This document shows, in pieces, positions 53,706 through 61,435 of a DNA stretch of 64,000 bases. This stretch comes from Paludibacteraceae bacterium. Its GTDB lineage: Bacteria > Bacteroidota > Bacteroidia > Bacteroidales > Paludibacteraceae. A program made the position numbers and the translations under genes. The stretch covers positions 28,059-92,058 of the forward strand of contig JAFXPK010000042.1 in NCBI GenBank assembly GCA_017527905.1. The letters are read 5' to 3'. How positions within the stretch are numbered: the first letter of the stretch is position 1; the number at the start of each line of letters is the position of its first letter. The notes under the pieces are model-generated. The model was given only the letters and a program-made list of their open reading frames with translations, was not told the DNA's origin and searched no databases.

Positions 53706-54345
53706 ATATTTCTCTAAGGTTAGACGGATATAGTATATTTATATAATAGGGTCAATTTTTTTAGGAAACTTACGGAACACTTTCCTTATCGTTTCTGTTG
53801 CAATTTTACGAAAGAAAGGCCTTTTACATTGTGGACGATTTGTGATTTTTTGTGGAGGAACTGAAAAATCCACACGATTTTTAATTTTGTCCACACACGC
53901 ATCCACTTCACAGTCCCTTTGTCAACACATGCCATTCGTACAATCATCCAATCCTTTTTCCCCGGCAAGAGAGAACCCCACTCCCCCTAAAGCCAAGAAA
54001 AGCCGTGAATTACTCCACGGCTTATTCTTATTGTGCTTCAAAATGGTACTAAATTAAGGTTTGCATATAGTGTTTATGTTTACAAATAAGGGTCTTTGTT
54101 ATTTTTCGATGCAATATTATCCCTTTAGGACGGATTCGATGTGTACAATTTGAAGGAATATGTGGACAAAAACGAGTATTTCTAGGAAAAACAGGTAAAA
54201 AAAAGCGGTTAACCGCACAAATGAGCCCCAGACAGAGCACAAAAAATTTTTTAGCAAAGAATAGTTTATCTCTCCATAATAAAACACGAACTAATTCGTT
54301 TCAATAATAGAAAATGAATTTTACAACATTAAAAACAATGTGCGT
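53706..54345. other. Long AT-rich spacer with DnaA-box-like 9-mers
   Basis: 640 bp with no credible gene. It holds a terminator-like hairpin AAGCCGTG/CACGGCTT (54000-54007 with 54016-54023) and several 9-mers near the DnaA box consensus TTWTNCACA: TGTGGACGA (53830), AAATCCACA (53866), TTGTCCACA (53887), TGTGTACAA (54140) and TGTGGACAA (54161). The 54050-54340 part is very AT-rich. A replication role is possible but unproven. Confidence 0.4.
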
Positions 54346-54549
54346 ATGATAAAACTCTCTACTCCAAACTTTCCTATTTATGATTACGAATGGGGCACAC
54401 CCGAAGAGGAAAACAACTCAGAAGAATCAATCCTCAGCACTGAGTATTTGTCCCCATCAGACGAAACGATCGCGAAGCTAAAGAGTTTTGCGAGATCAGT
54501 TGTCGTGGATTTGAGCAAAGACCCAAATTACACGTTCCCTACCGCATGA
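54346..54549 (+). CDS. Small acidic hypothetical protein
   Basis: 67 residues from ATG 54346 (a GTG at 54340 is also in frame). Acidic N-terminal half (WGTPEEENNSEES) and a short helix SDETIAKLKSFARSVVVDL. No family recognised, no signal peptide or membrane helix. Coding is supported by the start-to-stop frame with normal codon use and by a good terminator 38 nt after the stop. Isolated between the 54-kb spacer and dnaX, which converges on it. Confidence 0.6.
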   Translation: MIKLSTPNFPIYDYEWGTPEEENNSEESILSTEYLSPSDETIAKLKSFARSVVVDLSKDPNYTFPTA

Positions 54550-54583
54550 AATAAAATTAATTGTTTACTCGGAAGAAAACGAA

Positions 54584-54613
54584 AGGGAGGCATCAACCTC
54601 CCTACGTTTTTTT
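54584..54613 (+). terminator. Terminator of the small hypothetical gene
   Basis: AGGGAGG (54584-54590) pairs with CCTCCCT (54597-54603), 6-nt loop, then ACG and nine T. It also overlaps the 3' side of converging dnaX. Confidence 0.8.
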
Positions 54614-54629
54614 TTGCTGTTCAACCTCC

Positions 54630-55286
54630 TCAAGAGAGTTCCAGATTCAGTTCCCTGGTAAGTTTCGACAGACTCGGATTATGCTCCAACATTTTCACGA
54701 ATAATTCCTTGCTGGTATATGATTTCACGTTATCGCCAGCCTCACATATCCTTATCTCCAATTCGATGGCACCATTGTGAAGCTCTTTCCGAAGATAATT
54801 CACGAGCCGAACCCTTTCGGCCATCACGATTTCCTCTTGGGATGAATTATAGACCGCGAGCATAACACGGAAATCCGTTCCGAGAACCGGTTTACATTGT
54901 TGAATCGTCTGTTGGAGCACAGGTTTATCACTGGTGAACTGGACGTAGTTATTCCACACCCTAACAAGGGAGTCTTGGGAAAAGGCTTCCCTTTCCGCAC
55001 TAACATTCACCGTCTCTTCCGCCTTTTTCACCTCCACTTCCACCTTTTTCTGCATCGTATCCTTGATGGAAAAGCTCATGACCTTATTCGTGCTCGGAGC
55101 GGCAGCCCGACGAGCGTCATTTTGCGCCGCAGCTTGCGCATTCCGTGCGGATTGCGGCATAGGAGCCCCGTTCGTCTGGGCGGCAGGTTTTGCCCCTTGA
55201 CGAAGAGAAACGGTACTTGGCAAGAAAATTTGGAGAGGAATCTCCTCGGTAAACCAATCGTCTACCCAGTTATTTTTTTTTTTCAT
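54630..55286 (-). CDS. dnaX: DnaX tau-specific C-terminal segment (reached by frame change at A11)
   Basis: 218 residues in a different frame from the gamma part, overlapping it by 17 nt. Starts inside the slippery run (ATG at 55286, then A11) and reads KKKNNWVDDWFTEEIP. A P/A/Q-rich linker (about 25-65) is followed by a helical domain (about 75-218) like the tau C-terminal region that binds the polymerase alpha subunit and the replicative helicase. Joined to the 370-residue gamma part it gives about 586 residues, the usual size of a full-length tau in the phylum. It may also be made alone from the internal ATG, but a joined product is more plausible. Frame relation: +1 (or -2) with respect to gamma. 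Confidence 0.85.
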   Translation of the reverse strand: MKKKNNWVDDWFTEEIPLQIFLPSTVSLRQGAKPAAQTNGAPMPQSARNAQAAAQNDARRAAAPSTNKVMSFSIKDTMQKKVEVEVKKAEETVNVSAEREAFSQDSLVRVWNNYVQFTSDKPVLQQTIQQCKPVLGTDFRVMLAVYNSSQEEIVMAERVRLVNYLRKELHNGAIELEIRICEAGDNVKSYTSKELFVKMLEHNPSLSKLTRELNLELS

Positions 55287-56382
55287 CCGACAATTGGCAA
55301 AGTCGGATAAGCATCAACTCAACAAGTAGCCTTTTGTTTTTGCTGACTTTGTAATTTAGGTCGCATTGGTTGCAGACCATTAAGGCTTTGTAGAGGAAAT
55401 CGTTCGTACAGGACTCGTTTTGCGCCTGTTTCAAGTACATTTCCTTCACATTAGCCCCCACATCCAGCAATTGGATCGTCTGCGCATCCTTGCAAACCAT
55501 CAAGTCCCTCAAATGAGAACTCAGACCGTTCACGAAGTTTTGGGCTTCAAACCCCTTATTGAGGATCTCATTAAACGTCAGCAAGCATTCGGAAACCTTT
55601 CCTGCGAAGAAATAGTCAACCAATTTAAAATAATAATCATAGTCCAGCACGTTCAAGTTCTCCAAGACGCCCTGGTAAGTGATGTTTCCATCCGTGCTGG
55701 CCGCGATTTGGTCGAAGATGGAGAGCGCATCACGCATACCTCCATCCGCCTTTTGGGCAATGATACCCAAGGCCTCCACCTCAGCCTTGACACCCTCCTT
55801 CTCCGCCACCATCTGCAAATGCTTGACGGTGTCTTCGATACCCATTCGGTTGAAATCGTAGATTTGGCAACGGGAAAGGATCGTAGGCAATATCTTATGC
55901 TTCTCCGTCGTCGCCAGGATGAAAATCGCATGAGCGGGCGGCTCCTCCAACGTCTTAAGGAAAGCATTGAAGGCAGCTTGGGAGAGCATATGGACCTCAT
56001 CTATGATATAGACGCTAAACTGCCCGATTTGAGGAGGGACGCGCACCTGATCAATCAGAGAGCGGATATCGTCCACCGAGTTATTAGAGGCAGCATCAAG
56101 TTCGTGGATATTATACGAGCGCTGTTCGTTGAATGCCTTACAAGACTCGCATTCATTGCAGGCGTCACCGTCCGCCGTAGGATTCAAACAGTTGATCGTC
56201 TTGGCGAAGATTCTCGCGCACGTAGTCTTTCCCACGCCTCGCGGTCCGCAGAACAAATAAGCGTGCGCCAGATGCTTGCTGGCGATGGAACGCTTCAACG
56301 TATTCGTCAACGCACTCTGTCCAACGACGGACAAGAATGTGGTCGGGCGATATTTCCTTGCTGATACGATGAAATCTTCCAT
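55270..56382 (-). CDS. dnaX: DNA polymerase III subunit gamma (N-terminal part of DnaX)
   Basis: Clamp-loader ATPase. 370 residues from Met at 56382 (MEDFIVSARKYRP, the family start; the frame is open further upstream to 56466). Walker A GPRGVGKTTCARIF, zinc-binding cysteines CNECESC plus a preceding Cys, Walker B YIIDEVHML, sensor 1 ILATTE, SRC motif at SRCQIYDF, sensor 2 GGMRDALS, and domain III to about 365. The frame ends DEKKK-stop directly after an 11-A run (55283-55273). Alone this is a gamma-like protein. Full-length tau needs a frame change at that run. -7 box at 56410. Confidence 0.95.
   Translation of the reverse strand: MEDFIVSARKYRPTTFLSVVGQSALTNTLKRSIASKHLAHAYLFCGPRGVGKTTCARIFAKTINCLNPTADGDACNECESCKAFNEQRSYNIHELDAASNNSVDDIRSLIDQVRVPPQIGQFSVYIIDEVHMLSQAAFNAFLKTLEEPPAHAIFILATTEKHKILPTILSRCQIYDFNRMGIEDTVKHLQMVAEKEGVKAEVEALGIIAQKADGGMRDALSIFDQIAASTDGNITYQGVLENLNVLDYDYYFKLVDYFFAGKVSECLLTFNEILNKGFEAQNFVNGLSSHLRDLMVCKDAQTIQLLDVGANVKEMYLKQAQNESCTNDFLYKALMVCNQCDLNYKVSKNKRLLVELMLIRLCQLSDEKKK
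55273..55283 (-). other. A11 slippery homopolymer in dnaX
   Basis: Eleven consecutive A on the coding strand, preceded by GGATG and followed by TAACTGG. Unslipped mRNA reads GAA AAA AAA AAA TAA (gamma). With ten or thirteen A the message runs on in the tau frame (AAT AAC TGG). With twelve A it reads ATA ACT GGG TAG and stops after three more codons, also gamma-like. So one-step slippage in either direction gives either tau or a near-identical gamma. A small hairpin GAGGA/TCCTC lies about 25 nt downstream. Confidence 0.85.
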
Positions 56383-56409
56383 GTTCTCTTTGCACTCAGT
56401 TTTACTACG

Positions 56410-56417
56410 CGAAGATA
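56410..56417 (-). promoter_or_regulatory. -7 element of dnaX
   Basis: Minus-strand TATCTTCG, 27 nt before the start codon; TAnnTTYG form as for rplM. No -33 TTTG. Confidence 0.45.
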
Positions 56418-56591
56418 AAAAATTAATTGAGGTGAGTTCTAAAATTTCAATGTTTTTACACCACAAACATAACTACGCGGAGAGGAATCTCCCCGAGGAA
56501 CAAGGCGACGGGCACGGCATGGCGAAGAGAAGGGAGTCCGGGAAACCCGTCATCAAGAGAACATAACCTATTGATTACGAACCATTACCGA

Positions 56592-56636
56592 CCAAAAAAG
56601 AGGAAGAGACCACCCGAGCATTAGGAGGTCCCTTCC
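56592..56636 (-). terminator. metY terminator
   Basis: GGAAGAGACC (56602-56611) pairs with GGTCCCTTCC (56627-56636; one mismatch), loop 15 nt, then TCTTTTTTGG on the minus strand. Confidence 0.75.
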
Positions 56637-56662
56637 AACACAATTGTACGAACAGGTGAAAA

Positions 56663-57952
56663 TTAAATGCTGTCAAATGCGCGGCTCAAGTCTTCGATGA
56701 TATCATCGACATGCTCCACACCGATTGAAAGGCGGATTGTGGTAGGTGTGATATGTTGTTGAGCGAGTTCTTCCTCAGACAACTGCGAGTGTGTCGTAGT
56801 GTAAGGGTGGATCACGAGGCTCTTCACATCCGCAACATTCGCCAACAAGGAGAAAATCTTCAGGTTGTCGATGAACTTCCAAGCATCGTTTTGCGTTCCT
56901 TTTATTTCGAACGTAAAGATTGATGCGGCGCCCTTAGGGAAGTACTTCTTGTAAAGGGCGTTATCCCTGTGGGTAGGCAACGATGGGTGGTTGACCACCT
57001 TAACTTTCGGGTGGTTCTTAAGGAAATCCACCACTTTCAGCGTATTCTCCACATGGCGTTCGATTCTAAGCGGCAGTGTTTCAACTCCTTGCAGCAAAAT
57101 CCAAGCATTGAATGGGCTGATGGAAGCACCGGTATCACGCAAGATGACCGCACGGATTCTAGTGACGAAAGCCGCAGCGCCAGCGACGTCAGCGAACACA
57201 GCGCCATGGTAGGAAGGATCTGGCTTAGCCAAGGTCGGGTATTTGTCCGCGTTCGCCTTCCAATCGAACTTACCACCATCAACGATCACACCTCCCAAAG
57301 AAGAGCCATGGCCGCCGATGAACTTCGTCGCGGAGTGCACCACGATATCCGCGCCATGTTTCAAAGGTTGAATCAAGATAGGTGCGAACGTGTTGTCCAC
57401 GATGAAGACGATATTGTGGCGATGGGCGATCTCGGAGAGGCCCTCCAAGTTCAGCACATCAGAGTTCGGGTTACCGAGCGTCTCGCCATAGATCACCTTC
57501 GTGTTAGGCTTGATAGCCTTCTCAACGGCCTGGAGATCAGAGAAATCGACGATCGTGTACTGTATTCCCTGAGTGGAAAGGGTATGCGTGATCAAGTTAT
57601 AGGAACCGCCGTAAAGGTTGTCAGCGGCGATGATGTGGTCTCCGTTCTGGAGCACATTCTGGAGCGCATATGTTATCGCAGCCGCACCAGAAGCGACCGC
57701 CAAACCTGCCACTCCACCCTCCAGAGCCGCCACGCGCTCCTCGAAGATGCTTTGGGTCGTGTTAGTCAAACGACCATAGATGTTACCTGCGTCCCTCAGT
57801 CCGAAACGGTCCGCCGCGTGTTGCGCATTCCTAAACACATACGAAGCGGTTTGATAAATAGGTACTGCCCTTGAATCGGTTGTAGGGTCTGCTGTTTCTT
57901 GTCCGACATGTAATGCCAATGTCTCTACGTGTAATTTCTTTTCTGTACTCAT
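56663..57952 (-). CDS. metY: O-acetylhomoserine sulfhydrylase (cysteine/homocysteine synthase)
   Basis: PLP enzyme of the Cys/Met metabolism family that makes homocysteine from O-acetylhomoserine and sulfide. 429 residues, the MetY (not MetB/MetC, about 380) length. PLP lysine in VVHSATKFIGGHG, phosphate-binding ASGAAAITYAL, and GETLGNPNSDV. The insertion around VIVDGGKFDWKANADKYP is typical of MetY. Single gene with consensus promoter (58009-58039) and terminator. Feeds methionine synthesis together with metF at 39.9 kb. No SAM or T-box leader is evident: the leader is only about 50 nt. Confidence 0.96.
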   Translation of the reverse strand: MSTEKKLHVETLALHVGQETADPTTDSRAVPIYQTASYVFRNAQHAADRFGLRDAGNIYGRLTNTTQSIFEERVAALEGGVAGLAVASGAAAITYALQNVLQNGDHIIAADNLYGGSYNLITHTLSTQGIQYTIVDFSDLQAVEKAIKPNTKVIYGETLGNPNSDVLNLEGLSEIAHRHNIVFIVDNTFAPILIQPLKHGADIVVHSATKFIGGHGSSLGGVIVDGGKFDWKANADKYPTLAKPDPSYHGAVFADVAGAAAFVTRIRAVILRDTGASISPFNAWILLQGVETLPLRIERHVENTLKVVDFLKNHPKVKVVNHPSLPTHRDNALYKKYFPKGAASIFTFEIKGTQNDAWKFIDNLKIFSLLANVADVKSLVIHPYTTTHSQLSEEELAQQHITPTTIRLSIGVEHVDDIIEDLSRAFDSI

Positions 57953-58008
57953 ATTCTTATCCGTTTTTTAGTTAATATTTCATTTACCATTCATCTCAAT
58001 TGTCTTTG

Positions 58009-58039
58009 CAAAGATACGTACGATAGAAACACATTCCAA
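58009..58039 (-). promoter_or_regulatory. metY promoter
   Basis: Minus-strand -33 TTG (58039-58037), 20-nt spacer, -7 TATCTTTG (58016-58009). 57 nt before the start. The rest of the 57953-58400 gap has only AT-rich sequence, one perfect DnaA box TTATCCACA (58094-58102) and the next promoter. Confidence 0.72.
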
Positions 58040-58341
58040 GCATATCAGAAATTATGGATATATTAACTATAAACAATATATTAGATAGACATTTTATCCA
58101 CAAACAAACGCAAAGCGTTCGGCGGAGCAGAAAAAATGCGCACATGGATTCCGAAACACGGGGAAGGAGACTAGGATGCGGGACATGACCACACAGGGAT
58201 CCACACCTATATATAATAATAACCGCTTATAATTATAGTACTTTCGCATCCTTTTCATCAAAGACCATCAATAAATCGAACACAAAACTTAACGATTCGG
58301 AAGGAAGTGCAAGAAAAAAGGAACAATTCTTAGCATAATTT

Positions 58342-58372
58342 TTTGTACATTAACAAAAAATGATTACATTTG
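58342..58372 (+). promoter_or_regulatory. Promoter of Crp-like module copy 1
   Basis: -33 TTTG (58342-58345), 19-nt spacer, -7 TACATTTG (58365-58372), 28 nt before the ATG. Confidence 0.72.
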
Positions 58373-58400
58373 TAAAGGAATGGTTAATGTGTAATACATT

Positions 58401-59000
58401 ATGAGAAGTGTTGAAAGCAGCGTGTTTGACGAATTCGTCAAGAAGACATTCGGTGAAGGATTTGACTGTGGCTTATCCCCCGAATCGAGAGAGAAGATGA
58501 TGAAACGAGGACAAATCGTTAAGTTGGACAAAGGAGAATTCCTGCAAGTGAAAGGAGACATATGCAAATCGTGGGGATATGTGTGCAAGGGACTTGTCCG
58601 AGTGTATTTCGAGCGTAATAACGAAGAGATTACGGAGCAATTGTCAGAAGATGGGGATGGTTTTTTTGACTGCGAGAGCTTTTTCAAGCAGACGCCAAGC
58701 GACCGATACGTTCAGATGTTAGAGCCGACGACCCTATACCTATTCAGACGACTGGAGAACGAGGAGATTTCGTCCGACAACTACGAGATCAGACGATTTC
58801 TGAGGTATTTGATTGAAAAGACACTTATCAATAAGAAGGAAAGGATTTTGGATTCCATATTCAAACCAGCGAAAGTGCGTTACAACAAGTTGTTAGAGGA
58901 GAGGCCGGGACTCGTGCTACGCACCCCGTCTAACATAATCGCTTCATATTTGGGGGTTACCCCTGAGACTTTAAGTAGGATAAAAGCAAAAAACAATTAA
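58401..59000 (+). CDS. Crp/Fnr-like regulator, type A, copy 1
   Basis: 199 residues: cyclic-nucleotide-binding-like beta-roll (about 25-130; KLDKGEFLQVKGDICKSWGY, MLEPTTLYLF) and a short C-terminal helix-turn-helix (about 165-199; NIIASYLGVTPETLSRIKAK). The cNMP phosphate-binding arginine/serine motif is not recognisable, so the ligand is unknown and cAMP unlikely. About half identical without gaps to the protein at 59982. Twelve nt before the type B gene, one transcript with it. Small Crp-like proteins of this kind are frequent in Bacteroidetes and mostly uncharacterised. Confidence 0.9.
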   Translation: MRSVESSVFDEFVKKTFGEGFDCGLSPESREKMMKRGQIVKLDKGEFLQVKGDICKSWGYVCKGLVRVYFERNNEEITEQLSEDGDGFFDCESFFKQTPSDRYVQMLEPTTLYLFRRLENEEISSDNYEIRRFLRYLIEKTLINKKERILDSIFKPAKVRYNKLLEERPGLVLRTPSNIIASYLGVTPETLSRIKAKNN

Positions 59001-59012
59001 ACGTCTACGGAT

Positions 59013-59618
59013 ATGAAAAGGATAATCATAAACAAGAATCTGGTGACGAGCGAGATTCAACGCTACGTGGGGCCGATCGACCTCAGCGAAGAATCATTCT
59101 CCAAGCTGCTGAAGATCTCGACCATCGAGAAAATCAAGAAGCACGATCTGTTTTTGAAGCCTGGAGACTTCAACGACTACATGGGAGTTGTGCTGAAGGG
59201 CATGGTCCAAATTTACCACTACGACAAGAACAAGCTGGTGTCCGACTTCTTCGCCGGCGAAGGATGCGGGTTCTTCGACACCCACAGCTTCCTGCTCGGC
59301 AAGCCTTCGGAAGCCTACTTCGAAGCCTTGGAACCAACCGTGATCGCAAAGTTCAACAGGAAGAAATTCCTCGAGGAAGGAGAAAAGGACCCGGAGATCG
59401 ACCTAATATACAGAAGGGTACTTCAATACGCCATCACGATGTCCAACGACCGTTTGAACTCCATCCTGCACGACTCGGCAGAAGAGAAATACGTGAATCT
59501 GGAGAGCAGAATACCAGGACTCACCTCGCGCGTGAGCTCCATCAACATCGCCTCCTACATTGGCGTGACGCAGGAAACCCTATGCCGCATCAAATCCAAA
59601 CAGGAAGGCATATTCTAA
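59013..59618 (+). CDS. Crp/Fnr-like regulator, type B, copy 1
   Basis: 201 residues. N-terminal helix, beta-roll with GVVLKGMVQIYHYDKNKLVSD and the distinctive stretch FFAGEGCGFFDTHSFL, then a dimerisation helix (about 120-150) and HTH SINIASYIGVTQETLCRIKSK at the C-terminus. Roughly two thirds identical to 60605-61210. GC-rich synonymous codons. Second gene of module 1, followed by a terminator. May form heterodimers with type A; that is inference from pairing. Confidence 0.9.
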   Translation: MKRIIINKNLVTSEIQRYVGPIDLSEESFSKLLKISTIEKIKKHDLFLKPGDFNDYMGVVLKGMVQIYHYDKNKLVSDFFAGEGCGFFDTHSFLLGKPSEAYFEALEPTVIAKFNRKKFLEEGEKDPEIDLIYRRVLQYAITMSNDRLNSILHDSAEEKYVNLESRIPGLTSRVSSINIASYIGVTQETLCRIKSKQEGIF

Positions 59619-59631
59619 CAACAACAAAACA

Positions 59632-59670
59632 AGCGCGGCACGACACATTGCGTGCGTGCCACGCTTTTTT
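59632..59670 (+). terminator. Terminator of Crp-like module copy 1
   Basis: AGCGCGGCACG (59632-59642) pairs with CGTGCCACGCT (59655-59665; one mismatch), followed by TTTTTT. After it, to 59923, lies AT-rich sequence without a gene. Confidence 0.8.
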
Positions 59671-59923
59671 ACCGTTAATGAACGTCAAAGAACTAGACGT
59701 TCCGCCGTACATTAACAATAAATATGAAACTTATTGTCAAATTATTGCACAAGATGTTATTTATCATATCAATATATAAATTTGACAAAAAATAATATTT
59801 TTTATGCAAATATCATAGTAGACATTTTTCATTAAAACAAACAATACCTCGCCATTTGGATTCAAACTTGTAAAAAACATTCTCATTTTGTGCATATTAT
59901 TGCTCAAATGACTGAACAAGGTA

Positions 59924-59955
59924 TTTGTGAAATCAAATATTATGTTTTATTTTTG
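59924..59955 (+). promoter_or_regulatory. Promoter of Crp-like module copy 2
   Basis: -33 TTTG (59924-59927), 20-nt spacer, -7 TATTTTTG (59948-59955). A start site near 59961 would put the ATG at 59958 outside the message, which supports translation from 59982. Confidence 0.68.
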
Positions 59956-59981
59956 CAATGAAAATGAAAACTTATAATGGT

Positions 59982-60581
59982 ATGGATGGTATTGAAAAAA
60001 GTTCTTTCCGAGACTTTCTCAAAAAAATTTATGGAGATGGTTCGGACGCAGAGTTGTCTGCAGAAGCAAGAGAGATGTTAAAATCGAAGACTCGAATTGT
60101 ACGTCTCAACAAAGGTGAGTATTTACAGATAGAAGGAGATGTCTGCAAATACTGGGGTTATGTGGTTGACGGATTGGTAAGGGTATATTATCTGCGCCAG
60201 GACGAAGAGATTACAGAACAATTGGCTTGCAACGAAGAATGGTTCCTCGATTATGAGAGTTTCTTCAATCAGTCGCCTAGTCGGCATTTTATCCAAATGC
60301 TAGAACCAACGACCCTCTTTTTATTCCCTCAATTGGAGTGCGAGGACTTGTGCGAAAACAACCAAGAAATCAAGTTGTTTTTTAGAAAATTAACGGAAGA
60401 TGTGCTTCTCTCCGAGAAGAAGAGAATCAAGGAGACAATCTTCAAATCAGCGAAGGAACGTTATGAGACATTGCTTTCCGAAAAGCCGAATCTAGTGCTG
60501 CGGGTTCCTTCCATCTACATCGCCTCCTATTTAGGCATCACGCCGGAGACGCTGAGTAGAATCAAAACGAAAATGAAGTAA
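59982..60581 (+). CDS. Crp/Fnr-like regulator, type A, copy 2
   Basis: 199 residues from ATG 59982, chosen because it aligns residue for residue with copy 1 (also 199) and because the -7 box ends at 59955; an in-frame ATG at 59958 would add eight residues. Same layout: beta-roll (RLNKGEYLQIEGDVCKYWGY, MLEPTTLFLF) and HTH (YIASYLGITPETLSRIKTK). Divergence from copy 1 is greatest in the middle (residues 80-150), the putative ligand and dimer region. Synonymous sites are AT-richer than in copy 1. 23 nt before its type B partner. Confidence 0.9.
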   Translation: MDGIEKSSFRDFLKKIYGDGSDAELSAEAREMLKSKTRIVRLNKGEYLQIEGDVCKYWGYVVDGLVRVYYLRQDEEITEQLACNEEWFLDYESFFNQSPSRHFIQMLEPTTLFLFPQLECEDLCENNQEIKLFFRKLTEDVLLSEKKRIKETIFKSAKERYETLLSEKPNLVLRVPSIYIASYLGITPETLSRIKTKMK

Positions 60582-60604
60582 AAAAAGGAAAAAAACAAAG
60601 GATT

Positions 60605-61210
60605 ATGAAAAGGATTATTATTAACAAGAAGTTGGTCGCGGATGAGATCCGTCGATTCTTAGGCCCTGTGGACCTAAGCGACGAGGTGTTGTCCAAACTC
60701 TTCAAAATAGCGACCATCGACAAGGTCAAGAAACACAGCATCATTCTTTCTCCTGGTGCTAAAAACGACTATCTTGGTCTTGTATTAAAGGGCATGATTC
60801 AGATTTATCACTACGTTGACAATAAATTGGTTTCTGACTTCTTCGCGGGAGAAGGATGCGGCTTCTTCGACGTGGACAGCTTCCTGACGGGAGCTCCTTC
60901 CGAAGTGACCATTGAAACATTGGAGCCTTCTGTTATCGCGAAATTCGACAAGGAGCAGTTCATGAAACTATGCGACGAGGACACAAGAATCGATTTGATT
61001 TACCGTAAGATCCTCCAATATGGCATCACCATGACCAACGAGAGACTGGATTCGCTCTTGCACGACTCCGCGGAAGAGAAATATATCAGCTTAGAGAACA
61101 GAATGCCAGGATTGACCTCCCGCATCAGTTCCATCAACATCTCTTCCTATATTGGTGTAACTCAAGAAACCTTGTGCCGCATCAAATCCAAGCAAGGAAT
61201 ACTATTTTAA
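60605..61210 (+). CDS. Crp/Fnr-like regulator, type B, copy 2
   Basis: 201 residues, same length as copy 1. FFAGEGCGFFDVDSFL and the C-terminal INISSYIGVTQETLCRIKSK are nearly unchanged, the N-terminus MKRIIINKKLVADEIRRFLGP likewise close. The conserved HTH suggests the two B proteins recognise the same or similar operators. Follows the type A copy 2 by 23 nt and is closed by a terminator. Confidence 0.9.
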   Translation: MKRIIINKKLVADEIRRFLGPVDLSDEVLSKLFKIATIDKVKKHSIILSPGAKNDYLGLVLKGMIQIYHYVDNKLVSDFFAGEGCGFFDVDSFLTGAPSEVTIETLEPSVIAKFDKEQFMKLCDEDTRIDLIYRKILQYGITMTNERLDSLLHDSAEEKYISLENRMPGLTSRISSINISSYIGVTQETLCRIKSKQGILF

Positions 61211-61228
61211 TACAAAATGTCAATAGCG

Positions 61229-61263
61229 AAGTGCGCCCGAGTTTTCGTGGCGCACTTTTTTTT
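61229..61263 (+). terminator. Terminator of Crp-like module copy 2
   Basis: AAGTGCGCC (61229-61237) pairs with GGCGCACTT (61249-61257), 11-nt loop, then seven T. Confidence 0.85.
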
Positions 61264-61331
61264 ATCCGTTTCACATCTTTTTCCCCGCATTTTTCCTTGG
61301 TCAACATCCCATTCCTATCCGTTTTTATTTG

Positions 61332-61339
61332 TACATTTG
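61332..61339 (+). promoter_or_regulatory. -7 element of the giant secreted protein gene
   Basis: TACATTTG fits TAnnTTTG, 96 nt before the start codon. No TTTG at the -33 distance. Confidence 0.38.
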
Positions 61340-61435
61340 CATATAACGAAACGATAAACGTTACAATAGGGGATAACACTTGCTCGGCGACAGAAAAACA
61401 CAGCGATCGTCTTGCAGGAAACAACTACTATTCAA

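Noticed and set aside
54630..56382. dnaX as an ordinary frameshifted pseudogene
   Set aside because: dnaX is essential, both parts are intact, and the break is exactly at an 11-A run in the position where programmed gamma/tau switching occurs in other bacteria. A sequencing error in the run remains possible and is noted in the finding.
56663..58040. SAM or other sulfur-linked riboswitch upstream of metY
   Set aside because: The promoter leaves only about 50 nt of leader, too short for a known riboswitch, and no matching core was seen.
58094..58102. Single perfect DnaA box TTATCCACA as an origin
   Set aside because: A lone box between two promoters; no cluster around it.
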